A stretch of DNA of 64,000 bases from Candidatus Aalborgicola defluviihabitans (GCA_016705575.1 JADIXX010000008.1:806001-870000); one strand, 5' to 3'. Shown: positions 1 through 8,940, counted from the stretch's first letter. Made by a program: numbers and translations. The notes: a model not told the origin generated them from the sequence alone.

Positions 1-619
1 CCAGCGACTTGCGCCGAAGCGCCCCCGCGCCATTTTCCAGGAACTGCGCCTCCTGCGCCAACAGCGTGGCTACAAAGTTTCCGACTGTGCTGTGGCTACG
101 CGGATCCAGCCTGTCACCCTGCGATTGCATGGCGTCAAGCGTAGCCAAGGCAACCGCCGCACCACCTTCAATTGCCATGCTCCGCCCAGCCACGCGCGGC
201 AGCAGCTTGGCCAGCGCGTCGCACTCGTCAACCTCACACAACAGCACTACGAAGGCAGAGTCGTCGCGCATCTCGATTTGGTACGGGCGGCTGGCCTCGT
301 AGATCGCCCAATGCCCAGCCTCAATGTCAACCACGCGCTCGGTTTGGCGAAGCTGGGCACTGCCGTGCTGTTGCCACAGCACTTTGACATAGCGGCTGCT
401 GAGTTTTCTGGCACTTGCCGTACTCAGTGAGGCACAGTGGGCGTTCGCCTTGACCTGTGCGACGCGGCAGTTAGCCATTTGACTCACTTGCACCCAGGCG
501 GCGAACGGTTTGCCTGGGGCAGCTCGAATCTCGAGCGGGAAAAACGAGCTTGCCACCTGGGCACCCCATTGCGCCAGATCGACCTCGATCGGCGTAATTC
601 GCGTTGGGCAGTAATTCAT
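1..619 (-). CDS. AraC-family transcriptional regulator, N-terminal part (cut by window edge)
   Basis: From the ATG at 619 the minus strand stays open for 206 codons to the window edge, so the gene is incomplete here. The segment resembles the AraC-binding-like sensor domain found in FeaR-type activators: WGAQVASSFFPLEI near residues 17-30, then KVLWQQHGSA, then GHWAIYEASRPYQIEM. The C-terminal double helix-turn-helix would lie outside the window, so DNA binding is inferred from the family. It lies 76 bases downstream of the tetraheme peroxidase gene in the same direction and may be co-transcribed with it or regulate it. FeaR-like proteins often control amine or aromatic catabolism; the effector here is unknown. 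Confidence 0.75.
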   Translation of the reverse strand, partial: MNYCPTRITPIEVDLAQWGAQVASSFFPLEIRAAPGKPFAAWVQVSQMANCRVAQVKANAHCASLSTASARKLSSRYVKVLWQQHGSAQLRQTERVVDIEAGHWAIYEASRPYQIEMRDDSAFVVLLCEVDECDALAKLLPRVAGRSMAIEGGAAVALATLDAMQSQGDRLDPRSHSTVGNFVATLLAQEAQFLENGAGALRRKSL

Positions 620-695
620 GCTGAAACCTGTGATGAACGGGTGACTCGACTGGCGGTGCGTCGCAGCAGGCTGGTACCCGATTCACACGCTTGGC

Positions 696-2900
696 TCATT
701 GCATGGCCTGGTATTCAGGCAGACTGGGCGGCGTCACCAGCAAGGGCTCGTCCATGCTGAGTGATTCCAGAAACGCCAGCAATGCCAGCTTCTCATCGCT
801 TGACAGCGCAAGCGGCTGCAGCAAATCAGTCTTGTGCTCGACACCACCACCCTGGTCGTAAAAGTCGATTACCTGACGCAAATCAGCCAGACTGCCGTTG
901 TGCATGTACGGCGCGGTGTACTTGAGTTCACGCAAGCTCGGTGTGCGGAACTTGCCGATGTCGGCTGGTTTTCTGGTGCGGTAGTACAAACCCATGTCTT
1001 GCGGACCGGCACGGTACGTGGCCTCAGGCGCACCGTGCTGAGCATTCTGCCAGCGCTGTGTAATCTGATGCAGCGGGCTGTCCCGAAAGACATCATTACG
1101 GGGCACGCTGGTGGCATGAAAACCTTGATCGGACACCAGCGGGCCGTTGTGGCAGCGGATGCAGCCCGCCTTGCCACTGAATAGTGTCAAACCCTTAACT
1201 GCGGCGGACGACAGGGCAGCTTTTTCTCCGTTCATGTAGCGATCAAAGGGAACCTTGCTCGGGTCCGACACCACGGTGCGCTCGAATGCGGCGATCGCCT
1301 GCCAGGCATGAGTGATGCTCGGCCACTCGGTTCCAAAGACACGCCGAAAACGCGCCACGTAGTCAGGCACGAAGCGCAGGCGCATTTCCATCATTGCTGG
1401 GTCACCGTTACCTTCGACCGCACCCTGTGCAGCGAACGGCGCCTGGGCTTCAAGGCTGCCAGCCGCACCGTCCCAGAACAACTTACCGAAATGGGCGGCG
1501 TTGAGCACCGTCAGGGTATTGCGCCATTGCCTGGTACTGGGGTAGCCGCGCGACACGGTCGAGCGCTCACCCCACCCGAGTTCCGGAAAGTGGCAGGATG
1601 CACAGGCGGTGCTGCCGTCGCCGCTCAGTCTCCGGTCAAAAAACAGCATCTTGCCCAGTTCGATTTTCTCCGGCGTTGCCAGATTGTCAGACGGTACAGG
1701 TACCGGTGGCAAGGGGGCCAACGGCACGATCAGAGCGAGTTCCGGCGCAGTCGTGCCCGGCCGGATATCCGCGGTTGCAGGCAGGGAGGGTACCGTGCTC
1801 AAGTACAGGGAATTTTCCAGGTGCTGCGGCTGCACCACACCAACCGGGTCACCGCTGAGTGTGTCCAGAAACGCCAGCAGATCACGCTTCTCAACCTGGC
1901 TGAGGCCGAGTGGCTTCAGGCCGCTGTTGGGGCCAGCGCCACGATCATAGAAATCGACGACCTCGGTCAAGGTCTGAAACAGGCCATTGTGCATATACGG
2001 CGCGGTGTACTTCAGTTCGCGCAGCGACGGAGTCTGGAATTTGCCCCGATCTTCCGCCGATTTGGTGACCGCAAACGCCCCCACATCTGTACGCTCTTGC
2101 ATATAGTTGGGTAAGCCGCTAGCGGCAAAGTAGCGCAACATCGTAATATGGCGCAGCGGTTCAGCGGTGATAGCCAAATTCTCCGGTACGTCCAGACGAT
2201 GGCGTTGGCCATCCGACAACAAAGCACCACGGTGACAGGCAATACAACCCGCTTTGCCCTGAAACAACCGCAGACCAGCGGTGGCGCTGCGATTCATGGC
2301 TGCAGTATCGCCGCTAAGGTAGCGATCAAAAGGCACGTTGTGTGACGCCAGTGTTTTGACGAATTCTCCCAACGCGTCGAACAACTTTGGCGCAGAAGGT
2401 TCACTGCCTGGGCCGTAAGCCTCGCGCCAAAGTGCCAGATACCCTGGCGCCTGCTTGATCCGTTCCTGTACCAGGCGCGCGTCGGCGTGCATGAAGTGCG
2501 CCTGGGTCACCATGTCACGCACAGCGCCACCCAGATCGGTACCATCCAGTCGGCCATCCCACATGAAGCGGACACGGTGCCGCGCATTGATCAGGCCAGG
2601 CGCATTGCGAAAATACTCCGAGCCAGGATAGGAGCGGGCCAATGCATCCCCATCGGCCCATCCTTTGCCGGGCATGTGGCAACTGGCGCAGGAACGGCTA
2701 CCGTCAGCAGACAACCGGGGGTCGAAGTACAGGTTGCGCCCCAGCTCTGCGAGTGCCGCGTTGACGGGTTTCGTGGCTGGCAAAGTCGCAAGCGACGCAT
2801 GACCGGGCTGCACGCCCTGTGAGTGCGTCAGCGTGGCCGCCAGCATCACGAGCGCCCACGCGATCAAAATCACCAGCCGCCGAATGCTAATGGACATCAT
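696..2900 (-). CDS. Tandem four-heme cytochrome c peroxidase / MauG-like protein
   Basis: A 734-residue exported protein made of two consecutive di-heme cytochrome c peroxidase modules. An N-terminal signal peptide (residues 1-30) is followed by heme motifs CASCH at 71-75 and CIACH at 219-223 in the first half, and CASCH at 433-437 and CIRCH at 580-584 in the second. Each half also carries the family segment TPSLRELKYTAPYMHNG. Ordinary members of this family have about 320-400 residues and two hemes, so this is an internal duplication or fusion. It should sit in the periplasm and reduce peroxide, or oxidise a partner as MauG does. Its start overlaps the upstream cytochrome c gene by 14 bases, which suggests translational coupling. 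The physiological substrate cannot be told from the sequence. Confidence 0.88.
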   Translation of the reverse strand: MMSISIRRLVILIAWALVMLAATLTHSQGVQPGHASLATLPATKPVNAALAELGRNLYFDPRLSADGSRSCASCHMPGKGWADGDALARSYPGSEYFRNAPGLINARHRVRFMWDGRLDGTDLGGAVRDMVTQAHFMHADARLVQERIKQAPGYLALWREAYGPGSEPSAPKLFDALGEFVKTLASHNVPFDRYLSGDTAAMNRSATAGLRLFQGKAGCIACHRGALLSDGQRHRLDVPENLAITAEPLRHITMLRYFAASGLPNYMQERTDVGAFAVTKSAEDRGKFQTPSLRELKYTAPYMHNGLFQTLTEVVDFYDRGAGPNSGLKPLGLSQVEKRDLLAFLDTLSGDPVGVVQPQHLENSLYLSTVPSLPATADIRPGTTAPELALIVPLAPLPPVPVPSDNLATPEKIELGKMLFFDRRLSGDGSTACASCHFPELGWGERSTVSRGYPSTRQWRNTLTVLNAAHFGKLFWDGAAGSLEAQAPFAAQGAVEGNGDPAMMEMRLRFVPDYVARFRRVFGTEWPSITHAWQAIAAFERTVVSDPSKVPFDRYMNGEKAALSSAAVKGLTLFSGKAGCIRCHNGPLVSDQGFHATSVPRNDVFRDSPLHQITQRWQNAQHGAPEATYRAGPQDMGLYYRTRKPADIGKFRTPSLRELKYTAPYMHNGSLADLRQVIDFYDQGGGVEHKTDLLQPLALSSDEKLALLAFLESLSMDEPLLVTPPSLPEYQAMQ

Positions 2901-3345
2901 GACTCTGCTTTGTGACCGCGTGTCTGTCGGCTTGTGGCAAACCCACCACCGGTGAACTGCGTAAGACGGCTGTGCAAGACCTGCGCCAGTTCAAAATTTC
3001 CGCGATCAGTCTGGCGTCGTCCTCGGCCGACAGTGGGTGGCCATCGGCAGATGGCAGCCGCATGAAGAACTGTCTTCCCAGCGGGAGTTGCACAAATTCA
3101 CCCGCCGGTCGGGCGCTTGAATGCGTCGTGCTGGCGCCCTCCGGTACCGGGTGACAGCCGAGACAATTGAGCGCGTAGACGACTCGCGCGGACTGCGCCG
3201 CTACCGGCGCGACCACCGCGCTAGACAAAGCGGCCAGGCAGGCCAACACCAGGTGGCGCTGGCGCACTTTGGTCTGGATCAGCGCGCGCAGTCTGGCTGC
3301 ATTGATGGACCCTGGGGCAGGGGCATCCACGTGAATCGTGCTCAT
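2887..3345 (-). CDS. Monoheme cytochrome c-like protein
   Basis: A 152-residue protein with one heme-binding motif, CLGCH at residues 61-65. A hydrophobic segment around 31-50 ends in VAAQSA and looks like a signal peptide or membrane anchor after an unusually long polar N-terminus of about 30 residues. A start further inside is possible, but AAGGAC lies 4 bases before the ATG at 3345 and favours this one. The 3' end overlaps the tetraheme peroxidase gene by 14 bases, so the two are probably one operon. The natural inference is that this small cytochrome passes electrons to or from the peroxidase. No specific family beyond c-type cytochrome is recognised. Confidence 0.78.
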   Translation of the reverse strand: MSTIHVDAPAPGSINAARLRALIQTKVRQRHLVLACLAALSSAVVAPVAAQSARVVYALNCLGCHPVPEGASTTHSSARPAGEFVQLPLGRQFFMRLPSADGHPLSAEDDARLIAEILNWRRSCTAVLRSSPVVGLPQADRHAVTKQSHDVH

Positions 3346-3619
3346 AACTGTCCTTTTGATTTCTATCTGCTATCAACCGGCCACCAAAATTTGACACAGA
3401 TGCGTGAAAATAGTCTCCACAATGGTCCAAATTTGTACCCGCTGATACTTAAACTGGCATAATTATTGAAAATTGTTTGTTTCGTTGTCAACAAGTGTTT
3501 CTACCAATTCACGGCACGCGCTCCCCTTTTTTTCACGCAAACCGCATGCATTACGACCCTTGTAGATTGATTCAATTGACTCGAATTTCGACATTACATT
3601 TAGACTGGGCCACATCATC
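3346..3619. promoter_or_regulatory. Divergent promoter region between cytochrome c operon and marR-type gene
   Basis: This 274-base AT-rich gap separates two divergently transcribed genes and must hold both promoters. On the minus side AAGGAC lies 4 bases before the cytochrome c ATG. On the plus side TTGACT near 3576 followed 17 bases later by TTTAGA could be a sigma-70-like promoter, and it overlaps the palindrome TCAATTGA. These are readings of short motifs only. No open frame in the gap resembles a gene. Confidence 0.4.
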
Positions 3620-4180
3620 ATGGTGACTACCCGCCGCGCGCACATTCCTGCCGCCACGCCGAGCGGCAAACCGGTCCGAAAGAAGTCTCCTGCTCCCACC
3701 AAGCCCAAGCGGGTTTCGGTGAAGCGTCGCACCCTGGGGCCTATTGGCAAGCTTGAAGACTTCATCCCGTTCAAACTGGCCGTTGTTGCCAACCGTGTGT
3801 CGCAATCGATTGGGCACCTGTTTCAGACCCAGTACAACCTACAGATGCCGGAGTGGCGCATATTGATGGCGCTTTACGCCTATGGTGATCTGTTGTTTAC
3901 AGAGGTGGTAGAGCGCACCAGCATGGACAAGGCGCGTGTCTCACGGGCCCAACGCCGGTTGGTCGACCTGGGCATGATCACCACTGCAGATGATCCCGGT
4001 GATGGACGCCGCTTGATCCTGTCGCTGACGGCCACAGGCGCCCAGCGTTGCGCCGATATCTTGCCGGCCGCCGCAGCACGCGAAGCCTGGTATCTGGAAG
4101 CTTTGGATGACCACGAACACCAACAGCTCGACGTGATCTTGAACAAGCTGATGGCACGCAGCAACGAGGTGGAAGGCTAA
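3620..4180 (+). CDS. MarR-family transcriptional regulator
   Basis: A 186-residue winged-helix repressor or activator of the MarR family. The first about 40 residues are a basic, proline-rich extension (KPVRKKSPAPTKPKRVSVKR) that most MarR proteins lack. The fold follows: EWRILMALYAYGD near 78-90, recognition-helix region TSMDKARVSRAQRRL around 100-114 and the wing DDPGDGRRLILSLT around 124-137. It is divergent from the cytochrome c/peroxidase operon across a 274-base gap, so it may control that operon, its own gene, or both. Its ligand is unknown. A TTGACT element near 3576 and the 8-bp palindrome TCAATTGA just upstream are plausible promoter and operator parts. Confidence 0.85.
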   Translation: MVTTRRAHIPAATPSGKPVRKKSPAPTKPKRVSVKRRTLGPIGKLEDFIPFKLAVVANRVSQSIGHLFQTQYNLQMPEWRILMALYAYGDLLFTEVVERTSMDKARVSRAQRRLVDLGMITTADDPGDGRRLILSLTATGAQRCADILPAAAAREAWYLEALDDHEHQQLDVILNKLMARSNEVEG

Positions 4181-4235
4181 GCGACGGGAGTACGGTTACG
4201 CTTGGCTTTGTTGCCAATTCGGCATCTCCGTTTAG

Positions 4236-4418
4236 GACGCCGACATCAAAGCACTTGCACCTTTTGACGCGGCGGACTACCTTGATGATGAAGCGACCAC
4301 CACGCAATACATCACTGCCGCACTGGAAGCCTCCAACACCGACGTATTTTTAAACGCAGTGTTGAAGCTGCTTCACGCTCTGGGCGTTAAATTGTCCGCA
4401 TCGCCAATCTATTCATAG
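4236..4418 (+). pseudogene. Remnant of a HigA/addiction-module antidote gene lacking its HTH core
   Basis: An open frame without a start codon (an in-frame TAG lies directly before it) encodes about 60 residues ending at the TAG at 4416-4418. Its first half, FDAADYLDDEATTTQYITAA, is typical of the N-terminus of proteobacterial addiction-module antidote proteins. Its second half, VLKLLHALGVKLSA, matches the C-terminal end of the same family. From family knowledge about 35-40 residues with the helix-turn-helix should lie between them, and here the halves are directly joined. It is therefore read as a decayed gene with an in-frame internal deletion. No toxin partner is visible. Confidence 0.6.
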
Positions 4419-4434
4419 ATTTCTATTTATGCTG

Positions 4435-4493
4435 GCCATTTGTGCCTATGGCCCTCGTCGAATATACTTAAGCAGCTACTAAAATAATAGCAA
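4435..4493 (-). repeat. Two-hairpin dispersed intergenic repeat, copy A
   Basis: Read on the minus strand, this copy starts with the hairpin-like GCTATTATTTTAGTAGC and continues to ATATTCGACGAGGGC, the most conserved part of a family seen seven times in this window. It lies between the antitoxin remnant and the MFS gene, on the promoter side of the latter. It is the only copy in reverse orientation. Confidence 0.75.
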
Positions 4494-4505
4494 TTTACTC
4501 TAATC

Positions 4506-5672
4506 ATGAACCGTAACCTTTGGCTACTGGCCTTGTGCCAGGGACTCTTTCTCACCAACAACGTCGCTTTCATCGCCATCAACGGCCTGGTCGGCCTGAG
4601 CCTGGCGCCGTTTGGCTGGATGGCCACGCTACCCGTCATGGGCTATGTGGTGGGCGGTGCCTTGAGCACCCCATTGGTCGCGCGTACCCAATCGCGCTAC
4701 GGGCGGCGCATCTCGTTCCAAATCGGTTTGCTGGTGGCCCTTCTGTCTGCCGTCGTGGCGGCCTGGGCCGTGGTGGACAAGAACTTCTGGTTGCTGGTGG
4801 CCACCACCGTGGTCGCTGGTTACTACAGCGCCAACGGGCAGTTGTACCGCTTTGCCGCGGCCGAACTGGTGCCAGCGCCCCAACGCGAAAAAGCAGTGTC
4901 GCTGGTACTGGCCGGTGGTCTGTTGGGTGCCGTCATTGGCCCCAACCTGGCGGCGCGCTCGCGCACGCTGCTGGACGTTCCCTTTGCCGGTGCCTACGTG
5001 GTATTGGCGGTGGTTGCGCTCATCGCCATGGCGCTGATGGCGGCCATTCGGTTTCCCGCGCCTGTCGCTGCCACTTCCGCGACTGGGGGCGGTCGCCCCT
5101 TGGGCGAAATCATGCGCCAGCCCGTATTCATGGTGGCCTGTGCCAGCGCCGCCCTGGGCTATGGCGTGATGAACTTGCTGATGGCCGCCACGCCGCTGGC
5201 GATGCAGCAGTGTGGGCTGTCGTTTGATGATGTGGCCTTTGTGCTGGAGTGGCACGTGATTGGCATGTTCGCGCCGGGCTTCTTTACCGGCGGTTGGATC
5301 AAGCGTTTCGGCACACTGCCGGTCATGGGCGTGGGCGTGCTGCTGAATCTGGTTTGTATCGCCGTCGCCTTGTCGGGCGTGGAGCTGCACCAGTTTGGCA
5401 TTGCACTGTTCTTGCTGGGCGTTGGCTGGAACCTGATCTTTACCGGCAGCACCACGCTGGCACTGGGTGCTTACCGGCCCGAGGAAAAGGACCGGGCCCA
5501 GGCGGCCATCAATTTCTGCGTGTTTGCCGTGATGGCGGTGACCTCATTTGCTTCCGGCGCGCTCATCACCACCCGGGGCTGGGCACTGCTCAATTGGGGT
5601 TCGTTGGTACCACTGGTGCTAACCGCGCTGGCATTGGCATGGCTGGCGGCCAACCAACGCGTGCGACGCTAG
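4506..5672 (+). CDS. MFS transporter
   Basis: A 388-residue integral membrane protein with about twelve hydrophobic segments and the loop-2/3 motif of the major facilitator superfamily (ARTQSRYGRR near residues 60-69). It starts at the ATG at 4506 and stands alone: the next gene is on the opposite strand and upstream lies a repeat and a gene remnant. It moves a small solute across the inner membrane, but the substrate is not evident. Its general look is that of the single-gene MFS carriers common in Burkholderiales. Confidence 0.82.
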   Translation: MNRNLWLLALCQGLFLTNNVAFIAINGLVGLSLAPFGWMATLPVMGYVVGGALSTPLVARTQSRYGRRISFQIGLLVALLSAVVAAWAVVDKNFWLLVATTVVAGYYSANGQLYRFAAAELVPAPQREKAVSLVLAGGLLGAVIGPNLAARSRTLLDVPFAGAYVVLAVVALIAMALMAAIRFPAPVAATSATGGGRPLGEIMRQPVFMVACASAALGYGVMNLLMAATPLAMQQCGLSFDDVAFVLEWHVIGMFAPGFFTGGWIKRFGTLPVMGVGVLLNLVCIAVALSGVELHQFGIALFLLGVGWNLIFTGSTTLALGAYRPEEKDRAQAAINFCVFAVMAVTSFASGALITTRGWALLNWGSLVPLVLTALALAWLAANQRVRR

Positions 5673-5688
5673 TCCCCACGGGGTTGCG

Positions 5689-6531
5689 TTAGTAGCGCTG
5701 ATCCAGCCAGCGCTTCAGCGTGACAAAGACCGGGGTTGCGTCAAGTTCATTGAATATTTCGTGGTACAGCGTGTCAAAGCACACTGCCTTCACCACATCC
5801 GCCGGCGCGGCGGCGGCAAAATTGCGACTGCCCTGAGGATTAAGCATGCGGTCATCTCCAGCATACATGAGCAGGGTAGGAACTTTCCACCGGCGCGCCA
5901 GTGCCACCGTGGCGGGCCCGGCCTGGGCAATGAACTGCGCCAGCCTTGCGGAGATTCGGTCGTGCACCAGCGGGTCGGCTCGGTAAGCTGCAACCACTGC
6001 TGGGTCGTGCGAAATGAACTGGGGTTTGAGGCCGTTGCCCACACGCAGGTTGGGGCTGATGCGGGGCAACACATTGATCAAAAATTTTTGAAAGGCGCTC
6101 AGGCCAGCGTCCAGCGCGGGTGACGACAGGATGAGCCCATCCACCGACCGCAGCCCCAAAGACACAAAGCGCGCTGCCACCAGCCCGCCCATGCTGTGAC
6201 CCAGCAAAATAAGCGGCGTGCTGTGCCCCAGGCGCGCGCGTGTGCTGTCCACAATGTCGGCCAGATCGTCCAACAAGCGCGTATCCGTGGGCAAGCTACC
6301 ACGCGCGCCACCGGATTCACCATGGCCGCATTGGTCGTAGCTGCGCACGGCAAAACCCCATTGGTTGAGTTGCAAGGCGACGTGCTCGTAGCGGCCGGCA
6401 TGTTCACCCAGGCCATGCACCAAGACCACCACACCACGCAGGGGAACCTCGGTTAGCAATGGCCAATCCAGAACCACAACGCGGTCGCCATCGCTGGCAA
6501 CAAAGGTAGACAGCGTGGATTCCGAAGTCAT
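5689..6531 (-). CDS. Alpha/beta hydrolase, monoacylglycerol lipase/lysophospholipase type
   Basis: A 280-residue serine hydrolase of the Hydrolase_4 (PldB-like) group. The oxyanion-side HGLGEHAGRY lies at 39-48, the nucleophile elbow GHSMGG at 111-116 (Ser113), the acidic residue in AGDDRM near 226-227, and the catalytic His in LYHEIF at 257. The ATG at 6531 forms an ATGA overlap with the stop of the upstream M20 peptidase gene, which supports this start over a GTG two codons earlier. No signal peptide, so it is probably cytoplasmic. It likely cleaves acylglycerols or lysolipids; the exact substrate is unproven. Confidence 0.85.
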   Translation of the reverse strand: MTSESTLSTFVASDGDRVVVLDWPLLTEVPLRGVVVLVHGLGEHAGRYEHVALQLNQWGFAVRSYDQCGHGESGGARGSLPTDTRLLDDLADIVDSTRARLGHSTPLILLGHSMGGLVAARFVSLGLRSVDGLILSSPALDAGLSAFQKFLINVLPRISPNLRVGNGLKPQFISHDPAVVAAYRADPLVHDRISARLAQFIAQAGPATVALARRWKVPTLLMYAGDDRMLNPQGSRNFAAAAPADVVKAVCFDTLYHEIFNELDATPVFVTLKRWLDQRY

Positions 6532-7988
6532 GGGCACTGGGCAATCACTTGCGCCACCGCAGCGGTCAGCTTTTTGGCATAAGGGATGTGCAGGAATTCA
6601 TTGGGGCCGTGCGCATTGCTCTTGGGTCCCAGCACGCCGCACACCATCATCTGCGCAGCCGGGAATCCTTTTGACAACATGTTCATGAGCGGGATGGTGC
6701 CGCCCTGTCCCACGTAACCACACGACGCGCCAAAATGCGTTTGCGAGGCGTCGTTCAGCGCCGCCTCAAACCAGGGAGCCGTGCTGGGCGCATTCCATCC
6801 AGTCGCGTTGGACAGGCCTTCAAACGTTACTTTGGCTTGGTAGGGCGCGTTGTCTTCCAGCAGGGCCTTGAGTTCCTGCACCGCAGCGGCCGCCTCAACC
6901 AGAGGGGGCAAGCGCAAGGACAGTTTGAAAGCGGTGTAAGGCCGCAACACGTTGCCCGCGTTGCTGAGGTCCGGCAATCCCTCCGCCCCGGTCACGCTCA
7001 GCGTAGGCAACCAGGTCCGGTTGAGCAGGGCCTGCAGGGGGTCGGTGGTGGTTGGCAGGGCAAACGCCGTGGCACCGCCGCAGTCGTAATGCGCCCAGGG
7101 AAAGCGCTTGTAGATTTCGTCGCCCAAAATGGCCGCTGTGGCCTTCGCTTGGGCCAACCGGTCTGCTGGCACCTCGCAATGAAAGCTGGCGGGCAGCAGG
7201 CGCCCCGTGGCGCTGTCTTCCAGGCGGTCCAGCACCTGGCGCATGATCCTAAAACTCGACGGCACCAAGCCACTGGCATCACCGGAGTGCACACCCTCGG
7301 TCAGGATCTCTACTTTGAGCACACCACTGGCCATTCCGCGCAGACTGTTGGTCAGCCACAACTGGTCGTAGTTGCCGGCACCCGAGTCCAGACAGACCAC
7401 CAAGCCCACATCGCCCAGACGGGGTTTGAGCGCATCGATGTAGTGCAGCAAATCGTACGAGCCGCTTTCTTCGCAGGTTTCGATCAGACCCACGATGCGC
7501 GGATGCGTCACATTTTGGGATTTGAGCGTCTGGATGGCGGCAATGGCGGCATAGGCGGCGTAGCCGTCGTCCGCACCGCCACGGCCATAGAGCTTGCCAT
7601 CATCGATCTTGGGCGTCCAGGGGCCCAAGTCGCTGCGCCAGCCAGAAAATTCGGGTTGTTTGTCCAGGTGACCGTACATCAGCACGGTCTGGGTGGAGCC
7701 CGCCTTGGTGGCCGGCACTTCAAAAAACAGCACCGGGGTGCGCCCCGGTAGGCGGACGACTTCCAGACTCAGACCGCTGACCTTCTGCGCCTCGATCCAG
7801 ACCGCCGTGTTGCGAACCACCGTGTCAAGATAACCGTGGGTGGCCCAATCGGCATCGAACATCGGCGATTTGGCCGGAATGCGGATGTAGTCCTGCAACT
7901 GCGGGACGATTTCGGCGTCCCATAGCGCACTAACTTGGCTGAGGGTTGTGTCCGCGTTCAACACGGACTGGGGTATACGGGCGTTCAT
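6528..7988 (-). CDS. M20 family metallopeptidase (dipeptidase-like)
   Basis: A 486-residue zinc-dependent peptidase or amidohydrolase of family M20. Metal and catalytic residues are visible: YGHLDKQ with His107 and Asp109, GRGGADD at 136-142 with the bridging Asp, the Glu pair in TCEESGSYD at 173-174 and Asp201 in CLDSGAG. A strong GGAGG lies 7 bases before the ATG at 7988. It has no signal peptide and is probably a cytoplasmic dipeptidase of the M20 type that keeps the family dimerisation domain (middle third). It is translationally coupled to the downstream lipase gene. Confidence 0.88.
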   Translation of the reverse strand: MNARIPQSVLNADTTLSQVSALWDAEIVPQLQDYIRIPAKSPMFDADWATHGYLDTVVRNTAVWIEAQKVSGLSLEVVRLPGRTPVLFFEVPATKAGSTQTVLMYGHLDKQPEFSGWRSDLGPWTPKIDDGKLYGRGGADDGYAAYAAIAAIQTLKSQNVTHPRIVGLIETCEESGSYDLLHYIDALKPRLGDVGLVVCLDSGAGNYDQLWLTNSLRGMASGVLKVEILTEGVHSGDASGLVPSSFRIMRQVLDRLEDSATGRLLPASFHCEVPADRLAQAKATAAILGDEIYKRFPWAHYDCGGATAFALPTTTDPLQALLNRTWLPTLSVTGAEGLPDLSNAGNVLRPYTAFKLSLRLPPLVEAAAAVQELKALLEDNAPYQAKVTFEGLSNATGWNAPSTAPWFEAALNDASQTHFGASCGYVGQGGTIPLMNMLSKGFPAAQMMVCGVLGPKSNAHGPNEFLHIPYAKKLTAAVAQVIAQCP

Positions 7989-8059
7989 GGCATGGCCTCC
8001 TCACACTGCTGCCACGCGGGCAGTCAAAGCGGCATCATGCCACGGCTTGCAAGCCTGCG

Positions 8060-8881
8060 TCACCCTCTGGGTATCCATTGCAGTCCCTGGCGGGTGGCGC
8101 CGGCCTGCGTACCAGCGCTGGGGCGGTACTCGCAGCCCACCCAGCCCCGATAGCCCAGCGCATCCACTAGGTTAAACAAATAGGGGTAGTTCAGCTCGCC
8201 CGTATCGGGTTCATGGCGTTCGGGCACACCCGCAATCTGAATGTGACCAACCCTTCCGGTGGGCAGGTATTGATGCAATTTGGTGGCTAGGTCGCCCTCC
8301 ATGATTTGGCAGTGGTAAAGGTCCATTTGTACCCGCAGATTCGCAGCACCCACGGCCTGCACCGCAGCGTGCGCCTGATCTTGGTGGGTCAGAAAGTAGC
8401 CCGGCATGTCGCGCGTGTTGATCGGTTCGATCAGCACCTCTACCGCAACCTTGGCGGCCGCTGACGTGGCATAGTGCAGATTGGCCAGGTAGGTGGCTTG
8501 CAAACGTGCCAGTTCCACACCGGCCGGCGCCAGACCGGCCATGACGTGAACCCGTGGACAGCCCAGGGCCGCCGCGTACTCCAGCGCCCAATCAACACCG
8601 AAGCGAAACTCTTGCTCGCGTCCGGGCAGGCAGGCTGTGCCCCGCTCGCCACGCGCCCAGGCGCTGTGCACAGTCGCCGCATCGGTGCCACCGGGCGGTG
8701 CATTCAAAAGAACCTGCTGCAACCCATGAATCTGCAGGCGCTCTCGCACGTCGGCTACCGCATAGTCGTAAGGGAATAGAAACTCAACCCCCTGGAACCC
8801 ATCTTGCGCGGCAGAACGAAACCGGTCCAAAAAGGCATATTCACCATACAGCATGGACAGGTTAGCGGCAAATTGGGGCAT
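8060..8881 (-). CDS. hyi: Hydroxypyruvate isomerase
   Basis: A TIM-barrel sugar isomerase of about 273 residues that interconverts hydroxypyruvate and tartronate semialdehyde in glyoxylate metabolism. The N-terminus MPQFAANLSMLYGEYAFLDR, the block GFQGVEFLFPYDY, the glutamate-bearing LIEPINTRDMPGYFL and the C-terminal GCEYRP are characteristic of Hyi. An ATG three codons upstream (8890) is also possible; the chosen one fits the family N-terminus, and neither has a clear ribosome binding site. The usual partners glyoxylate carboligase and tartronate semialdehyde reductase are not adjacent. The divergent neighbour is a tricarboxylate-type binding protein gene. Confidence 0.88.
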   Translation of the reverse strand: MPQFAANLSMLYGEYAFLDRFRSAAQDGFQGVEFLFPYDYAVADVRERLQIHGLQQVLLNAPPGGTDAATVHSAWARGERGTACLPGREQEFRFGVDWALEYAAALGCPRVHVMAGLAPAGVELARLQATYLANLHYATSAAAKVAVEVLIEPINTRDMPGYFLTHQDQAHAAVQAVGAANLRVQMDLYHCQIMEGDLATKLHQYLPTGRVGHIQIAGVPERHEPDTGELNYPYLFNLVDALGYRGWVGCEYRPSAGTQAGATRQGLQWIPRG

Positions 8882-8940
8882 GGGAAACATTGCTACAGTG
8901 GAGACAGTGCCCGACTGTACTTTTTTTAATGGAGATATTC

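Noticed and set aside
6735..7751. A 338-codon plus-strand open frame
   Set aside because: It is antisense to the M20 peptidase, whose active-site motifs are intact.
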